The notes: generated from the letters alone by a model not told the origin. Counted from the stretch's first letter, positions 48,813 through 56,901 are shown. The stretch is 64,000 bases of DNA from Gaiellasilicea sp963829845 (GCA_963829845.1 CAWHKD010000001.1:1-64000); one strand, 5' to 3'. Program-made: numbers and translations.

Positions 48813-48820
48813 GCCCCGCC

Positions 48821-49387
48821 GTGGCCGACGTCGTCAGCACCAACGAGTTCAAGAATGGGATGCACATCGAGCTGGAGGGCTCGGTCTGGCGCATCGTCGA
48901 GTTCCAGCACGTGAAGCCGGGCAAGGGGGGCGCCTTCGTGCGCACGAAGGTGAAGAGCGTCGACTCGGGCTCCGTGGTCGACAAGACCTTCCGAGCCGGT
49001 GAGAAGTTCCCGCGCGTCTTCACCGAGGTCAAGAACATGCAGTACCTCTACGACTCCGGCGACGAGGTCGTCTTCATGGATGAGCAGACGTACGAGCAGA
49101 TGTCGCTGCCGCACGCATCGCTGGAGGCCGAGCTGCCGTACATGCAACCGTCGACCCCGGTGCAGCTCCTGTTCGTCGGCGGCAAGCCGTCGGGCGTCCA
49201 GTTGCCGTCGTCGATCGAGCTCGCGGTCACCGACACCGAGCCGGGCGTGAAGGGCGACACGGTCTCGAACGTGACCAAGCCGGCGACGCTCGAGACGGGC
49301 GCCGTCGTCGCGGTGCCGCTCTTCGTGAACCCGGGCGACCGGATCAAGGTCGACCCGCGCGAGGGCCGCTACATCTCCCGCGCCTGA
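48821..49387 (+). CDS. efp: elongation factor P
   Basis: A 188-aa translation factor that relieves ribosome stalling at polyproline. It has three OB-like barrels. The tip loop reads VKPGKGGAFVRTK with the usual modified-residue position as lysine. C-terminal GDTVSNVTKPATLETGAVVAVPLFVNPGDRIKVDPREGRYISR is the family signature. No epmA/epmB or earP gene is nearby, so the modification state is unknown. The window has Pro-rich proteins (for example the EPEP protein at 35719) that would depend on it. The GTG at 48821 matches the family start. Confidence 0.96.
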   Translation: MADVVSTNEFKNGMHIELEGSVWRIVEFQHVKPGKGGAFVRTKVKSVDSGSVVDKTFRAGEKFPRVFTEVKNMQYLYDSGDEVVFMDEQTYEQMSLPHASLEAELPYMQPSTPVQLLFVGGKPSGVQLPSSIELAVTDTEPGVKGDTVSNVTKPATLETGAVVAVPLFVNPGDRIKVDPREGRYISRA

Positions 49388-49388
49388 C

Positions 49389-49799
49389 GTGAACGCGCAG
49401 GCTCCGGTCTATACGACGGACGTCGCCGAGCTCACGCCCGCCGACCTCGAGGGGTTCTTCGTCGGCTGGCCGTCGCCGCCGTCGCCCGAGCGGCATCTCG
49501 AGATTCTCCGTGGGAGCGACCACGTGGTGCTCGCGCGCGAAGGCGACGAGGGACCGGTCGTCGGCTTCGTGACGGCGATCAGCGACGGCATCCTGAGCGC
49601 CTTCATCCCGCTGCTCGAAGTGCTTCCGTCGCGCCAGGGGCACGGGATCGGCAGCGAGCTCGTCCGCCGCATGCTCGCCGAGCTCGACGGCTTCTACATG
49701 GTCGACCTCGTCTGCGACGCGACGCTCGAGCCGTTCTACCGGCGCCTCGGGCTGACGGCGATGACCGGGATGGGCCGCCGCCGCCTGCGAGGCGAGTGA
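49389..49799 (+). CDS. GNAT N-acetyltransferase
   Basis: A 136-aa GNAT protein: FVTAISDGILSAFIPLLEVLPSRQGHGIGSELVRRMLAEL contains the acetyl-CoA-binding V.P..QG.GIG..L motif. The C-terminal ATLEPFYRRLGL matches motif B. The substrate is unknown. The GTG start is 1 base after the efp stop, so it likely shares that mRNA. Repeat element B begins 7 bp past its stop codon. Confidence 0.9.
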   Translation: MNAQAPVYTTDVAELTPADLEGFFVGWPSPPSPERHLEILRGSDHVVLAREGDEGPVVGFVTAISDGILSAFIPLLEVLPSRQGHGIGSELVRRMLAELDGFYMVDLVCDATLEPFYRRLGLTAMTGMGRRRLRGE

Positions 49800-49806
49800 A
49801 CCGACG

Positions 49807-49886
49807 CTTGTGTTTCTGAAACACAAGGCCTTCTCGTACCGCATGGTTGCGCGACTCGAAGTGGGCTTGTGTTTCTGAAACACAAG
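49807..49886. repeat. repeat-spacer-repeat element, copy B (two perfect palindromes, 38-nt spacer)
   Basis: Two identical 21-nt palindromes, arms CTTGTGTTTC / GAAACACAAG around a central T (49807-49827 and 49866-49886), flank a 38-nt spacer that contains CCGCATGGTTGCGCG. The spacer core and length match the inverse of element A, and the outer six bases of the arms are the same. Confidence 0.8.
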
Positions 49887-49907
49887 CTCGCTCGCCCCGG
49901 CACTCGG

Positions 49908-49913
49908 TAGGCT
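49908..49913 (+). promoter_or_regulatory. putative -10 hexamer (TAGGCT)
   Basis: 6 nt before the GTG at 49920, no Shine-Dalgarno sequence. Confidence 0.4.
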
Positions 49914-49919
49914 CCGCAC

Positions 49920-51722
49920 GTGCCGCGGCTCGTCGACACGACCATTCGGCTGCTCTCGCAGGAGCCCCTCGCCGGGCGCGTGCCGACGGGGGAGCTGCTC
50001 CGGATCGCCGAGCTGCTCGACGGCGCCGGCTTCGCGCTGCTCGAGGTGTCCGGTGGCGGTGTCTTCGACACGGCCGTCCGCCGCGGCGTCGAGAGCCCGT
50101 GGGAGCGGATCCGTGCGCTGAAGACGCGGACGTCGACGCCGCTCGGCCTCGCCCTGCGCGGCCGCTTCCTCGTCGGGGCTCGCCCCGTCGGTGCCGACTT
50201 CGTGCGCCGCTTCGTGGCCTCCGCGGCCGAGAACGGGATCGACGTCTTCCGCCTGCACGATCCGCTCAACGACGTCTCCAACCTCCGCGAGCCGGGCGAG
50301 GCGATCGTCGCCGCGGGAAAGGAATTCCACGCGGGGCTCGTCTACAGCCCCGGCGACGAGAGCGCGATGGACAAGCTCGTCGAGCAGGCTCGAGAGCTGC
50401 CGGAGATCAAGGCCACGCGCGCGCTCGTGCACGATCCGAGCGGCGGCCTCGAGCCGCACCAGGCGGGCGAGCTCGTCGGGCGCGTCAAGGAGGCGTCCGG
50501 GCTTCCGGTCGGCTTCTACTGCCAGGGCGCCGGCGGAACCGCGCTCGCCGACTCGCTCGAGGCGGCCCGGGCTGGCGCGGACATGATCGCCTGCGCCGTG
50601 TATCCGCTCGCGCTCTCGCTACACCGTGTCGCGGGCGAGTCGCTCGCCTCCGCGCTCGCCGGGATGGGGTACGACACCGGCGTCGAGGTCGCCCGGCTGT
50701 GGGAGGCTTCCGACCTCATCGACGAGCACATCGGCGACGAAATTGTGACACCGCACGCCCCGCGGATCGCCGTGCGCGCGGCAGAGTACGACTTGCCGAC
50801 CGGGCTCGTCGCGGCACTCGACACTCATCTGCGTGCGCACGCGGCCGATGACCGCCTGCTGGAGACGCTCGACGAGCTGCAACAGATCCGGCGTGAGACC
50901 GGCTGGCCGCCGCTCGCGGCGCCGATCGGTCAGATCCTCGCCTCGCAGGCGCTGATCCACGTTCTCTCCGCCCGCCGCTACGGAACGGTTGTCGACGAGT
51001 TCCGCTCGCTCGTCCAGGGAGGCTTCGGCACTCCGCCCGGGTCCGTGGACGCCACCGTCGCGCGGGCGGTCGAGCTGCTCTCCGACGGGATGGGGCCGCT
51101 CGACGACGACCCGCCGACCGCCGAAGATGTTCGGCTCGAGGCCGAGGGGCTCGCGGCGAGTGAGGAAGAGCTTGTCCTGATCGCGCTCTTCGGGGAAGAG
51201 GCCGAAGAGCTCCTTCGCACGATTCGTGCCCGCCACAGCCGCGACGACCGCGGCGAGACCACGCTCGAGCAGACGCGCGAGCAACGCATCCGCGAGCTCG
51301 TCCGGATCGTCCAGGAGAGCGGTGTCGCCGAGGTCGAGATCGAGGACGAGGGAATGCGCGTCTCCGTCCGCCGGGCCGACGAGCGCGCTGCGCTTCAGGT
51401 CGCGGCACCACTCGCCGAGGACGAGCCGGACGAGCTGCCGGTCCTCCCGGCGTCAGCCACCGGCGCGATCCGCGTCGAGTCGCCGATGGTCGGCGTCTTC
51501 TACCGCCAGCCCGAGCCGGGAACACCGCCGTTCGTCGAGGTCGGCGACGTCGTCACGCCCGGCCAGACGCTGTGCCTGCTCGAGGCGATGAAGCTCTTCA
51601 ACGAGCTCAAAGCGGACGCCGCCGGTCGCGTTGCCGCGATCCACGTCGAGAACGGCAAGCCGGTGGAGTTCGGGCAGCTGCTCTTCGAGCTCGAGACGAT
51701 CGTGGCACCGCCGGCACTCTAG
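49920..51722 (+). CDS. AccB-type biotin carrier protein fused to a degenerate carboxyltransferase-like domain
   Basis: The 600-aa chain has two parts. Residues 1 to about 450 align by pattern with the pyruvate carboxylase/oxaloacetate decarboxylase carboxyltransferase barrel, but the metal site is gone: the RDAHQS motif reads RLLSQE, the carbamyl-lysine motif (IKDMAG) reads VHDPSG with His171, and HTHD reads YCQG (200-203). Residues about 455-600 are an AccB-like biotin carrier: RIRELVRIVQESGVAEVEIED, ESPMVGVFYRQPEPGTPPFVE, and Lys558 in LLEAMKLFNE (commonly EAMKM). The accC gene follows 10 bp later. The carrier part is probably functional in acyl-CoA carboxylation; the front part may be a structural or regulatory relic. 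Confidence 0.85.
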   Translation: MPRLVDTTIRLLSQEPLAGRVPTGELLRIAELLDGAGFALLEVSGGGVFDTAVRRGVESPWERIRALKTRTSTPLGLALRGRFLVGARPVGADFVRRFVASAAENGIDVFRLHDPLNDVSNLREPGEAIVAAGKEFHAGLVYSPGDESAMDKLVEQARELPEIKATRALVHDPSGGLEPHQAGELVGRVKEASGLPVGFYCQGAGGTALADSLEAARAGADMIACAVYPLALSLHRVAGESLASALAGMGYDTGVEVARLWEASDLIDEHIGDEIVTPHAPRIAVRAAEYDLPTGLVAALDTHLRAHAADDRLLETLDELQQIRRETGWPPLAAPIGQILASQALIHVLSARRYGTVVDEFRSLVQGGFGTPPGSVDATVARAVELLSDGMGPLDDDPPTAEDVRLEAEGLAASEEELVLIALFGEEAEELLRTIRARHSRDDRGETTLEQTREQRIRELVRIVQESGVAEVEIEDEGMRVSVRRADERAALQVAAPLAEDEPDELPVLPASATGAIRVESPMVGVFYRQPEPGTPPFVEVGDVVTPGQTLCLLEAMKLFNELKADAAGRVAAIHVENGKPVEFGQLLFELETIVAPPAL

Positions 51723-51732
51723 TGGGCGACTG

Positions 51733-53091
51733 ATGTTCAGCCGCGTCCTCGTAGCGAACCGCGGCGAGATCGCCGTCAGGGTCATCCGTGCGATCCACGA
51801 GCTCGGCGCCGAGGCCGTCGCCGTCTACTCGACGGCCGACCAAGACGCGCTGCACGTTCGGCTCGCCGACCAGGCTGTCTGCATCGGGCCGCCGTCGGCG
51901 TCGGAGAGCTACCTGCGCGTCGCGAACGTGATCGCCGCTGCCGGCACGACCGGCTGCGAGGCCGTCCATCCCGGCTACGGCTTCCTCTCCGAGAACCCGG
52001 CGTTCGTGCGGGCCTGCGAGGACAACGACCTCATCTTCGTCGGGCCGGACGCCGACGTGATGGAGCGAATGGGCGACAAAGCGCGCGCGAAGGCTGAGCT
52101 GAAGGCTGCCGGCGTCCCGCTCGTCCCCGGCACGGAAGGCGGCGCGACGCTCGCCGAGGTGCGAGTGGCGGCGGAGGCGCTCGGCTTCCCGGTGCTGCTG
52201 AAGGCGACGGCGGGCGGCGGCGGCAAGGGCATGCGGCTCGTTCACGGCCCGGACGCGCTCGAGGCCGCGTACTCCACCGCCCGCGTCGAAGCCGAGGCGG
52301 CGTTCTCGGACGGCTCGCTCTACCTCGAGAAGGCTCTCGTGCCCGCGCGTCATGTCGAGATCCAGGTCCTCTGCGACAAGGACGGCGGCGTCCTGACGCT
52401 CGGCGAACGCGAGTGCTCGATCCAGCGGCGCCACCAGAAGCTGATCGAGGAGTCGCCCTCGGCCGCGCTCGACGCGGAGACGCGCGAGGAGATGGAGGCG
52501 GCCGCCGAGCGGGCGTGCCGGACGATCGGCTACGAGAACGCCGGCACGTTCGAGTTCCTGCTCGGAGCCGATGGCACCTTCCATTTCATCGAGCTGAACG
52601 CCCGTCTCCAGGTCGAGCACCCGGTCAGCGAGCTCGTGACCGGCGTCGACATCGTCCGCGAACAGCTGCGCGTCGCCTCGGGGGAGCCGCTCTCGCTGAC
52701 CGGCCGGGCGCCGCGGCGGGGGCACGCGCTCGAGATCAGGCTCAACGCGGAGGACCCGGCTCGCGACTTCGCGCCGGCGCCGGGGACGATCACGCGGTTC
52801 CGGCCCCCGCTCGGGCCGGGCGTCCGGATCGACACGCACCTCGAGGAGGGCTCGGCGATCTCCCCCTACTACGACTCGCTAATCGCGAAGCTCGTCGTGT
52901 GGGCCGAGGACCGGCCGGCGGCCATCGCGCGCGCCGTCCGCGCGCTCGAGGAGATCGACCTCGAGGGCGTCCCCACCACGCGCGGGCTCGCGCTGGACAT
53001 CCTCCGCTCGCCCGAGTTCGCGGGCGGCGAGTACTCGACGAGCTTCCTGGCTGACATGGAGGGGCGCCTGCCGGCGCTCATGCCCGGATGA
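51733..53091 (+). CDS. accC: biotin carboxylase
   Basis: The ATP-grasp subunit that carboxylates the biotin of the neighbouring carrier. The 452-aa length matches AccC. It begins FSRVLVANRGEIAVRVIRA, has HPGYGFLSENPAF, the glycine loop KATAGGGGKGMRLV, the catalytic ERECSIQRRHQKLIEESPS and FIELNARLQVEHPVSE with Arg and Glu of the active site, and a C-terminal domain ending DSLIAKLVVWAEDRPAAIARA. It follows the biotin-carrier fusion by 10 bp and overlaps the Asp23-like gene by 4. Carboxyltransferase genes accA/accD are not in the window. Confidence 0.96.
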   Translation: MFSRVLVANRGEIAVRVIRAIHELGAEAVAVYSTADQDALHVRLADQAVCIGPPSASESYLRVANVIAAAGTTGCEAVHPGYGFLSENPAFVRACEDNDLIFVGPDADVMERMGDKARAKAELKAAGVPLVPGTEGGATLAEVRVAAEALGFPVLLKATAGGGGKGMRLVHGPDALEAAYSTARVEAEAAFSDGSLYLEKALVPARHVEIQVLCDKDGGVLTLGERECSIQRRHQKLIEESPSAALDAETREEMEAAAERACRTIGYENAGTFEFLLGADGTFHFIELNARLQVEHPVSELVTGVDIVREQLRVASGEPLSLTGRAPRRGHALEIRLNAEDPARDFAPAPGTITRFRPPLGPGVRIDTHLEEGSAISPYYDSLIAKLVVWAEDRPAAIARAVRALEEIDLEGVPTTRGLALDILRSPEFAGGEYSTSFLADMEGRLPALMPG

Positions 53092-53399
53092 CCCGAGACG
53101 GGCACGTGGTCAAGAGCGCGCACGGTGAGGTGAGGATCGAGGGCGACGCCCTGGCGGCGCTCGTGCTCTCGGCGGCCGAGCTGGTCGACGGCGCCCGCGC
53201 GCGCCGCCCCCGGCGCGGCCTCGACGTCAGCGTGACCGACGGAAGGGTCGAGGTCGAGCTCGAGCTTGCGGCGCGATACGGCATCGTCCTGCCGGACGTG
53301 GCGCGCGCGGTGCAGCAGAGCGTTACCGACGCGCTGCGGACGTCTGCCGGACTCACGGTCTCGCGAGTCGACGTCTCGATCGAGGAGCTCGATCCGTGA
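53088..53399 (+). CDS. Asp23/Gls24 family protein
   Basis: A 103-aa protein with the Asp23/Gls24 pattern: GEVRIEGDALAALVLSAAELVDG, then LDVSVTDGRVEVELELAARYGIVLPDVARAVQQSVTDAL and a C-terminal VSRVDVSIEEL. In Firmicutes the family is tied to envelope stress; in many genomes it lies between accC and nusB, as here. The ATG overlaps the accC stop, and its stop overlaps the nusB GTG. Confidence 0.9.
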   Translation: MTRDGHVVKSAHGEVRIEGDALAALVLSAAELVDGARARRPRRGLDVSVTDGRVEVELELAARYGIVLPDVARAVQQSVTDALRTSAGLTVSRVDVSIEELDP

Positions 53400-53776
53400 G
53401 CACCGGGCGGCGCGAGGCTCGCCGGACCGCGCTCTTCCTCCTCTATCAGTGGGATCTCACGGGACAGCCCTTGACCGCGCTCTACGAGGGGGAGCCGGAT
53501 GCATTCGCGCTCGATCTCGCCGAGACCGTCTCCCGCCGCGCGGAAGAGCTCGACCGGCGGATCACGGCGTCTGCGGAAGGCTGGACCGCCGATCGGCTGG
53601 GTACGCTCGAACGGAACATCCTGAGGATCGGGATCCACGAGCTGGAGGAGGAGAGCGTGCCGCCGGAAGTGGCGATGAACGAGGCCGTCGTGCTGGCAAA
53701 GCGGTACGCGTCCGAGGACGCGGCCCGGCTCGTGAACGGGATTCTGGCCCGCGTGGCCAGGGAGGAGGTCGCGTGA
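53396..53776 (+). CDS. nusB: transcription antitermination factor NusB
   Basis: A 126-aa all-helical protein binding BoxA RNA with NusE (S10) in rRNA antitermination. It starts STGRREARRTALFLLYQWDLTG, and has the C-terminal block LERNILRIGIHELEEESVPPEVAMNEAVVLAKRYASEDAARLVNGILARVARE, clear NusB signature. The GTG overlaps the Asp23-like stop. The accC-asp23-nusB gene order is common in Gram-positive bacteria. Confidence 0.96.
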   Translation: MSTGRREARRTALFLLYQWDLTGQPLTALYEGEPDAFALDLAETVSRRAEELDRRITASAEGWTADRLGTLERNILRIGIHELEEESVPPEVAMNEAVVLAKRYASEDAARLVNGILARVAREEVA

Positions 53777-53777
53777 C

Positions 53778-53990
53778 ATGAGCGAGGCCGGATCCGCCGA
53801 CGAGGCGCTCGGGCGTGCCGAGGAGCTGCTCGAGCGGCTGAAGGCGACGCGCGAAGAGCTGGAGCGGCTGGCGGCGCAGGAGAACGCCGAAGCTGCAGTC
53901 GAGGTGCTGACCGAGCTCGCCGACCTCGCCAAGGAAGTCGAAGCCGAGCTCGCCAAGGCTCGGGCCCGCGCGGATGCTCCACAGCCCTGA
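53778..53990 (+). CDS. small helical protein in the xseB position
   Basis: A 70-aa acidic protein that is almost entirely a coiled coil (DEALGRAEELLERLKATREELERLAAQE, then VLTELADLAKEVEAELAKARA). In many genomes the slot between nusB and a prenyl synthase holds xseA-xseB (exodeoxyribonuclease VII). This protein has the size of XseB and a similar alternation of helices, but lacks the LE.GEL.LEESL.L.EEG signature, and no xseA is present. It may be a divergent XseB or an unrelated protein. It overlaps the next gene by 17 bp. Confidence 0.6.
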   Translation: MSEAGSADEALGRAEELLERLKATREELERLAAQENAEAAVEVLTELADLAKEVEAELAKARARADAPQP

Positions 53991-54747
53991 CGCGCTGCGC
54001 TCGCTCGTCGAGGGCTACCTCGACGAGCTCGCGTTCACGCCCGAGCTGAGCGGCCTCGAGGAGGCGCTGCGCTACCCGCTCGAGTCTGGCGGCAAGCTCT
54101 TCCGGCCCGTGATCGCGCTCGCGGTCGGGGAGTCGGCAGGTGCAGCCGTCGAGCACGTGCTGCCCGCCGCGGCGGCGGTCGAGCTCGTGCACACGTTCTC
54201 GCTCGTCCATGACGACCTGCCTGCCCTCGACGACGACGACGAGCGCCGCGGCCGCCCGTCCGCGCACATCGCGTTCGGCGAGGCGACCGCACTCCTGGCC
54301 GGCGACGCGCTGCTCGCCGAGGCGTTCCGGCTGGCGCTCTCCTATCCGACGCCGATGGTCGGCCGCGAGCTCGCACAGGCGACGCTCGGAATGATCGGCG
54401 GCCAGTACCTCGACATCACCGGCGACGTCGCCGATCTCGCCGCGCTGCACCGGCTGAAGACCGGCGCGCTCTTCTCCGCCTCGGTCGGCGTCGCGCTCTG
54501 GGTCGCGGACGTACAGGAAAGCTCACAGCGGGCCTGGCGGGCGTTCGGCGCCGAGCTCGGACTGCTCTTTCAGATCGTCGACGACCTGCTCGACGGGGAC
54601 GGCTACGCGGTCGCACACGGCGTTGAGGGCGCACGCCGCCATGCCGACGAGGCGGCCGAGCGCGCGCAGGCGCGACTCGACGTGATCCCAACGGACACGA
54701 GTGTCCTCGCGGAGATCGTTACCTCGCTCGCCGCACGCACGGCGTAG
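53974..54747 (+). CDS. short polyprenyl synthetase (IspA-like)
   Basis: A 257-aa trans-prenyltransferase of the farnesyl/geranylgeranyl diphosphate synthase family, which condenses isopentenyl diphosphate units. The first Asp-rich motif is VHDDLPALDDDDERRG. The second is QIVDDLLDGDG (usually DDILD). The family's GGKRLRP is GGKLFRP, losing an Arg, and the C-terminal part after the second motif is shorter than usual and lacks the K(D) block, so the total length is about 35 residues below typical. Chain length and full activity are uncertain. It lies in the slot of ispA, with tlyA-nadK-recN further downstream as in other Actinobacteria. Confidence 0.85.
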   Translation: MLHSPDALRSLVEGYLDELAFTPELSGLEEALRYPLESGGKLFRPVIALAVGESAGAAVEHVLPAAAAVELVHTFSLVHDDLPALDDDDERRGRPSAHIAFGEATALLAGDALLAEAFRLALSYPTPMVGRELAQATLGMIGGQYLDITGDVADLAALHRLKTGALFSASVGVALWVADVQESSQRAWRAFGAELGLLFQIVDDLLDGDGYAVAHGVEGARRHADEAAERAQARLDVIPTDTSVLAEIVTSLAARTA

Positions 54748-55526
54748 TGCGCCCGCCCGCCGGCGTCCTGGCGGCGTTCGGCTCCTCGGCCGAGCCCGAA
54801 CGGCTCCCCGGCGGCATGGAGACGTCCTGGCGGTGCGGCGACCTCGTCCTGAAGCCGCTGGATCTGTCCATCGAGGAGGTCCGGTGGCAGGGAACGCTGT
54901 TCGAGCGGCTCGAGAACGACGGCTTTCGCGTCCCGCGGCTGCGCGGCGTCAGCGAGGGGTGGTGTGCCTGGGAGTACCTCGCCGGCGAGCACCGAGCACG
55001 CGCCTGGCCTGAGGTGATCGCCGTCGGGGCTCGCTTCCACGCCGCGATCGTCGATGTGCCGCGGCCGTCGTTCCTCGACAGGCGCACGAACCACTGGGCG
55101 ATCGGCGAGCGCGTCGCCTGGGGTGAGCTCCGGGCCGATGAGTTCGCTCACGTCAAGCACCTGCCGCGGCTCGTCGAGGCACTGCGGCCGCTCGCTGCCC
55201 GGAGCCAACTCGTGCACGGCGACCTGACCGGCAACGTCCTCTTCGCAGACGGGCTCCCGCCGGCGGTGATCGACTTCTCGCCCTGCTGGAGGCCGACGGG
55301 CTTCGCGTCCGCCGTCGTCGTTGGCGACGCCTTGCTCTGGGAGGGCGCCGACGCAGGTCTGCTGAAGGCGGTCGACCACGTGGACGACTTCCCGCAGCTG
55401 CTGCTGCGGGCGCTCATCTACCGCGCCGTCGTCGACGCGCGCTTCCGCGCTGGTGAACCGTGGCGATCTGACGAGGACGACTGCTTCCTCGCTCCGGTCG
55501 AGCTCGCGTGCTCGCTGGCCGGGTAG
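54747..55526 (+). CDS. TIGR02569-like aminoglycoside phosphotransferase-fold protein
   Basis: A 259-aa protein with an APH/protein-kinase-like fold: the N-lobe has LVLKPLDLSIEEVRWQGTLFERL, and the catalytic loop LVHGDLTGNVLFADGLPPAVIDFSPCWRP contains HGD...N and the DF(S) metal motif. That block and the total length fit the actinobacterial family TIGR02569. The substrate is unknown; there is no reason to call it a resistance gene. The GTG shares one base with the prenyl synthase stop (TAGTG). Confidence 0.85.
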   Translation: MRPPAGVLAAFGSSAEPERLPGGMETSWRCGDLVLKPLDLSIEEVRWQGTLFERLENDGFRVPRLRGVSEGWCAWEYLAGEHRARAWPEVIAVGARFHAAIVDVPRPSFLDRRTNHWAIGERVAWGELRADEFAHVKHLPRLVEALRPLAARSQLVHGDLTGNVLFADGLPPAVIDFSPCWRPTGFASAVVVGDALLWEGADAGLLKAVDHVDDFPQLLLRALIYRAVVDARFRAGEPWRSDEDDCFLAPVELACSLAG

Positions 55527-55529
55527 CAT
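55524..55529 (+). promoter_or_regulatory. putative -10 hexamer (TAGCAT)
   Basis: 6 nt before the GTG at 55536; overlaps the upstream stop codon. Confidence 0.35.
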
Positions 55530-55535
55530 CGCGTC

Positions 55536-55958
55536 GTGGAGCAGCGGCTCAGCCTCGTCACTCTCGGCGTCCGCGATCTCGCGCGCTCGCGGGCTTTCTA
55601 CGAGGCGCTCGGCTGGACGACGGGCGCGGCGCCGGACGACGATGTCGTCTTCTTCCAGGCTCCGGGGATGATCGTCGGGCTCTGGGGCCGCGAGCAGCTG
55701 GCGGAGGACAGCGGCGTTGAGGACGGAGGCGGCTGGGGCGGGATCACGCTCGCCCACAACGTGCGCTCGCCGGCGGAGGTCGACACGGTCATCGCCGAGG
55801 CGGAGGCCGCCGGCGCGACGATCCCGCGCCACGGCGCGGAGACGTTCTGGGGCGGCTACTCGGGCGTCTTCGTCGACCCTGACGGCCACCCGTGGGAGGT
55901 CGCGCACAACCCGGGTTGGACGATCGCAGACGACGGCTCGACCCGGCTCGGCGCCTGA
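55536..55958 (+). CDS. VOC family protein (glyoxalase-like)
   Basis: A 140-aa vicinal oxygen chelate protein: LSLVTLGVRDLARSRAFYEALGW at the start, FFQAPGMIVGLWGREQLAED, and the C-terminal VFVDPDGHPWEVAHNPGW. The final block (DPDG..WE..) carries the usual metal-binding Glu, which suggests a metal site, unlike the VOC protein at 23383. The substrate is unknown. The gene is convergent with the toroid protein gene, whose stop is 1 bp away. Confidence 0.88.
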   Translation: MEQRLSLVTLGVRDLARSRAFYEALGWTTGAAPDDDVVFFQAPGMIVGLWGREQLAEDSGVEDGGGWGGITLAHNVRSPAEVDTVIAEAEAAGATIPRHGAETFWGGYSGVFVDPDGHPWEVAHNPGWTIADDGSTRLGA

Positions 55959-55959
55959 C

Positions 55960-56901
55960 CTAACCGGCGGCGGCCCGGATGACACGGAGGGCGTCCAGGG
56001 TCAGGAGCTCGCTCGGGCCCGAGCCCCAGTCGACGACCTCGACGTTGCTTCCCTTCGATCCGGGCGCCTTCCACCAGCGGCCGCCGGCGCGCCAGCGGCC
56101 GTCTGCGAGGCGGCGTTCTTCGAGCAGCTCGAGCCCGTCAGCCGCGCGCGGATCGCCGGCGTGACCCATGCGCGCGAGCACAACGAGCGCGCGGAAGAAG
56201 TCGTAGTGCCAGAACGGCGGCTGGTGGAGCGCGGCGAAGGAAGGCTTGATCGGCTCGCCCGTCGCGAGGGTGCGAAAGAGCCGATGGTCGAGGAAGAGCT
56301 CCGCGGTGCGCCGGGCGGCTTCTCGCGCTGCCTCTTCGCCGGTTGCAGCCCAGTACTCGTGCAGGCCCCACATCGGGGGCAGCGACTCGTTGAACGAGGA
56401 GCGGTAGCCGCTGGCCTTCTTGTCGCAGTTCCAGCCGCCGTCCGGCCACTGCCATTCGACGAGCGACTCCGCGAGCAGCCGGACCCGCTGGTCGTTCGCA
56501 AGCCCAAGCCGGCAGCAGACCGCGAGGGCGTTTCCCTCCTGCGAGCCGCACCGCCGGGTGAGGCCGTCGATCGTGCGAACACTGGCGCGGTGGCCCTTAC
56601 CGGTGAGCCACGCCAACACCGTGTCGGCCGCGGCGGCGCAGCGGGGCTCGCCGGCGGGGACACCGAGCTCGACGAGCGAGACGAGCCGCCAGTGGGCGCC
56701 TCCCCACTTGGCGTAGGCATGCCCGCCGAAGCCGCCGTCGGCGCGCTGCCCGGCGAGCAGCCCGCGCACGAGTGGCCCTTCGAGCACATGCGCAGCTTCG
56801 GCGGGGTCGGCCTCGTCGAGGAGGTCGCGCTTCGCCTGGAAGACGATCCCGGGCTCATCCGAGTCGAGCAGCCAGTCGAGCGCGGAGGCGGTGACCGTCA
56901 C
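55960..56901 (-). CDS. alpha/alpha-toroid protein related to prenyltransferase/squalene cyclase repeats
   Basis: A 313-aa protein with repeated helical motifs typical of terpene cyclases and prenyltransferases: GQRADGGFGGHAYAKWGGAHWRLVSLVELG, then LAESLVEWQWPDGGWNCDKKASGYRSSFNES, and DGRWRAGGRWW. The QxxDGGW-like QW motif (QWPDGGW) is seen. The DxDD catalytic motif of squalene-hopene cyclase is not visible, so it probably does not cyclise squalene. The role is unknown. The GTG overlaps the GNAT stop by 4 bases. Confidence 0.75.
   Translation of the reverse strand: MTVTASALDWLLDSDEPGIVFQAKRDLLDEADPAEAAHVLEGPLVRGLLAGQRADGGFGGHAYAKWGGAHWRLVSLVELGVPAGEPRCAAAADTVLAWLTGKGHRASVRTIDGLTRRCGSQEGNALAVCCRLGLANDQRVRLLAESLVEWQWPDGGWNCDKKASGYRSSFNESLPPMWGLHEYWAATGEEAAREAARRTAELFLDHRLFRTLATGEPIKPSFAALHQPPFWHYDFFRALVVLARMGHAGDPRAADGLELLEERRLADGRWRAGGRWWKAPGSKGSNVEVVDWGSGPSELLTLDALRVIRAAAG

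Noticed and set aside
43963..49886. CRISPR array suggested by the repeat-spacer-repeat pattern
   Set aside because: Only two repeats per site, the spacers are related to each other, and there are no cas genes.
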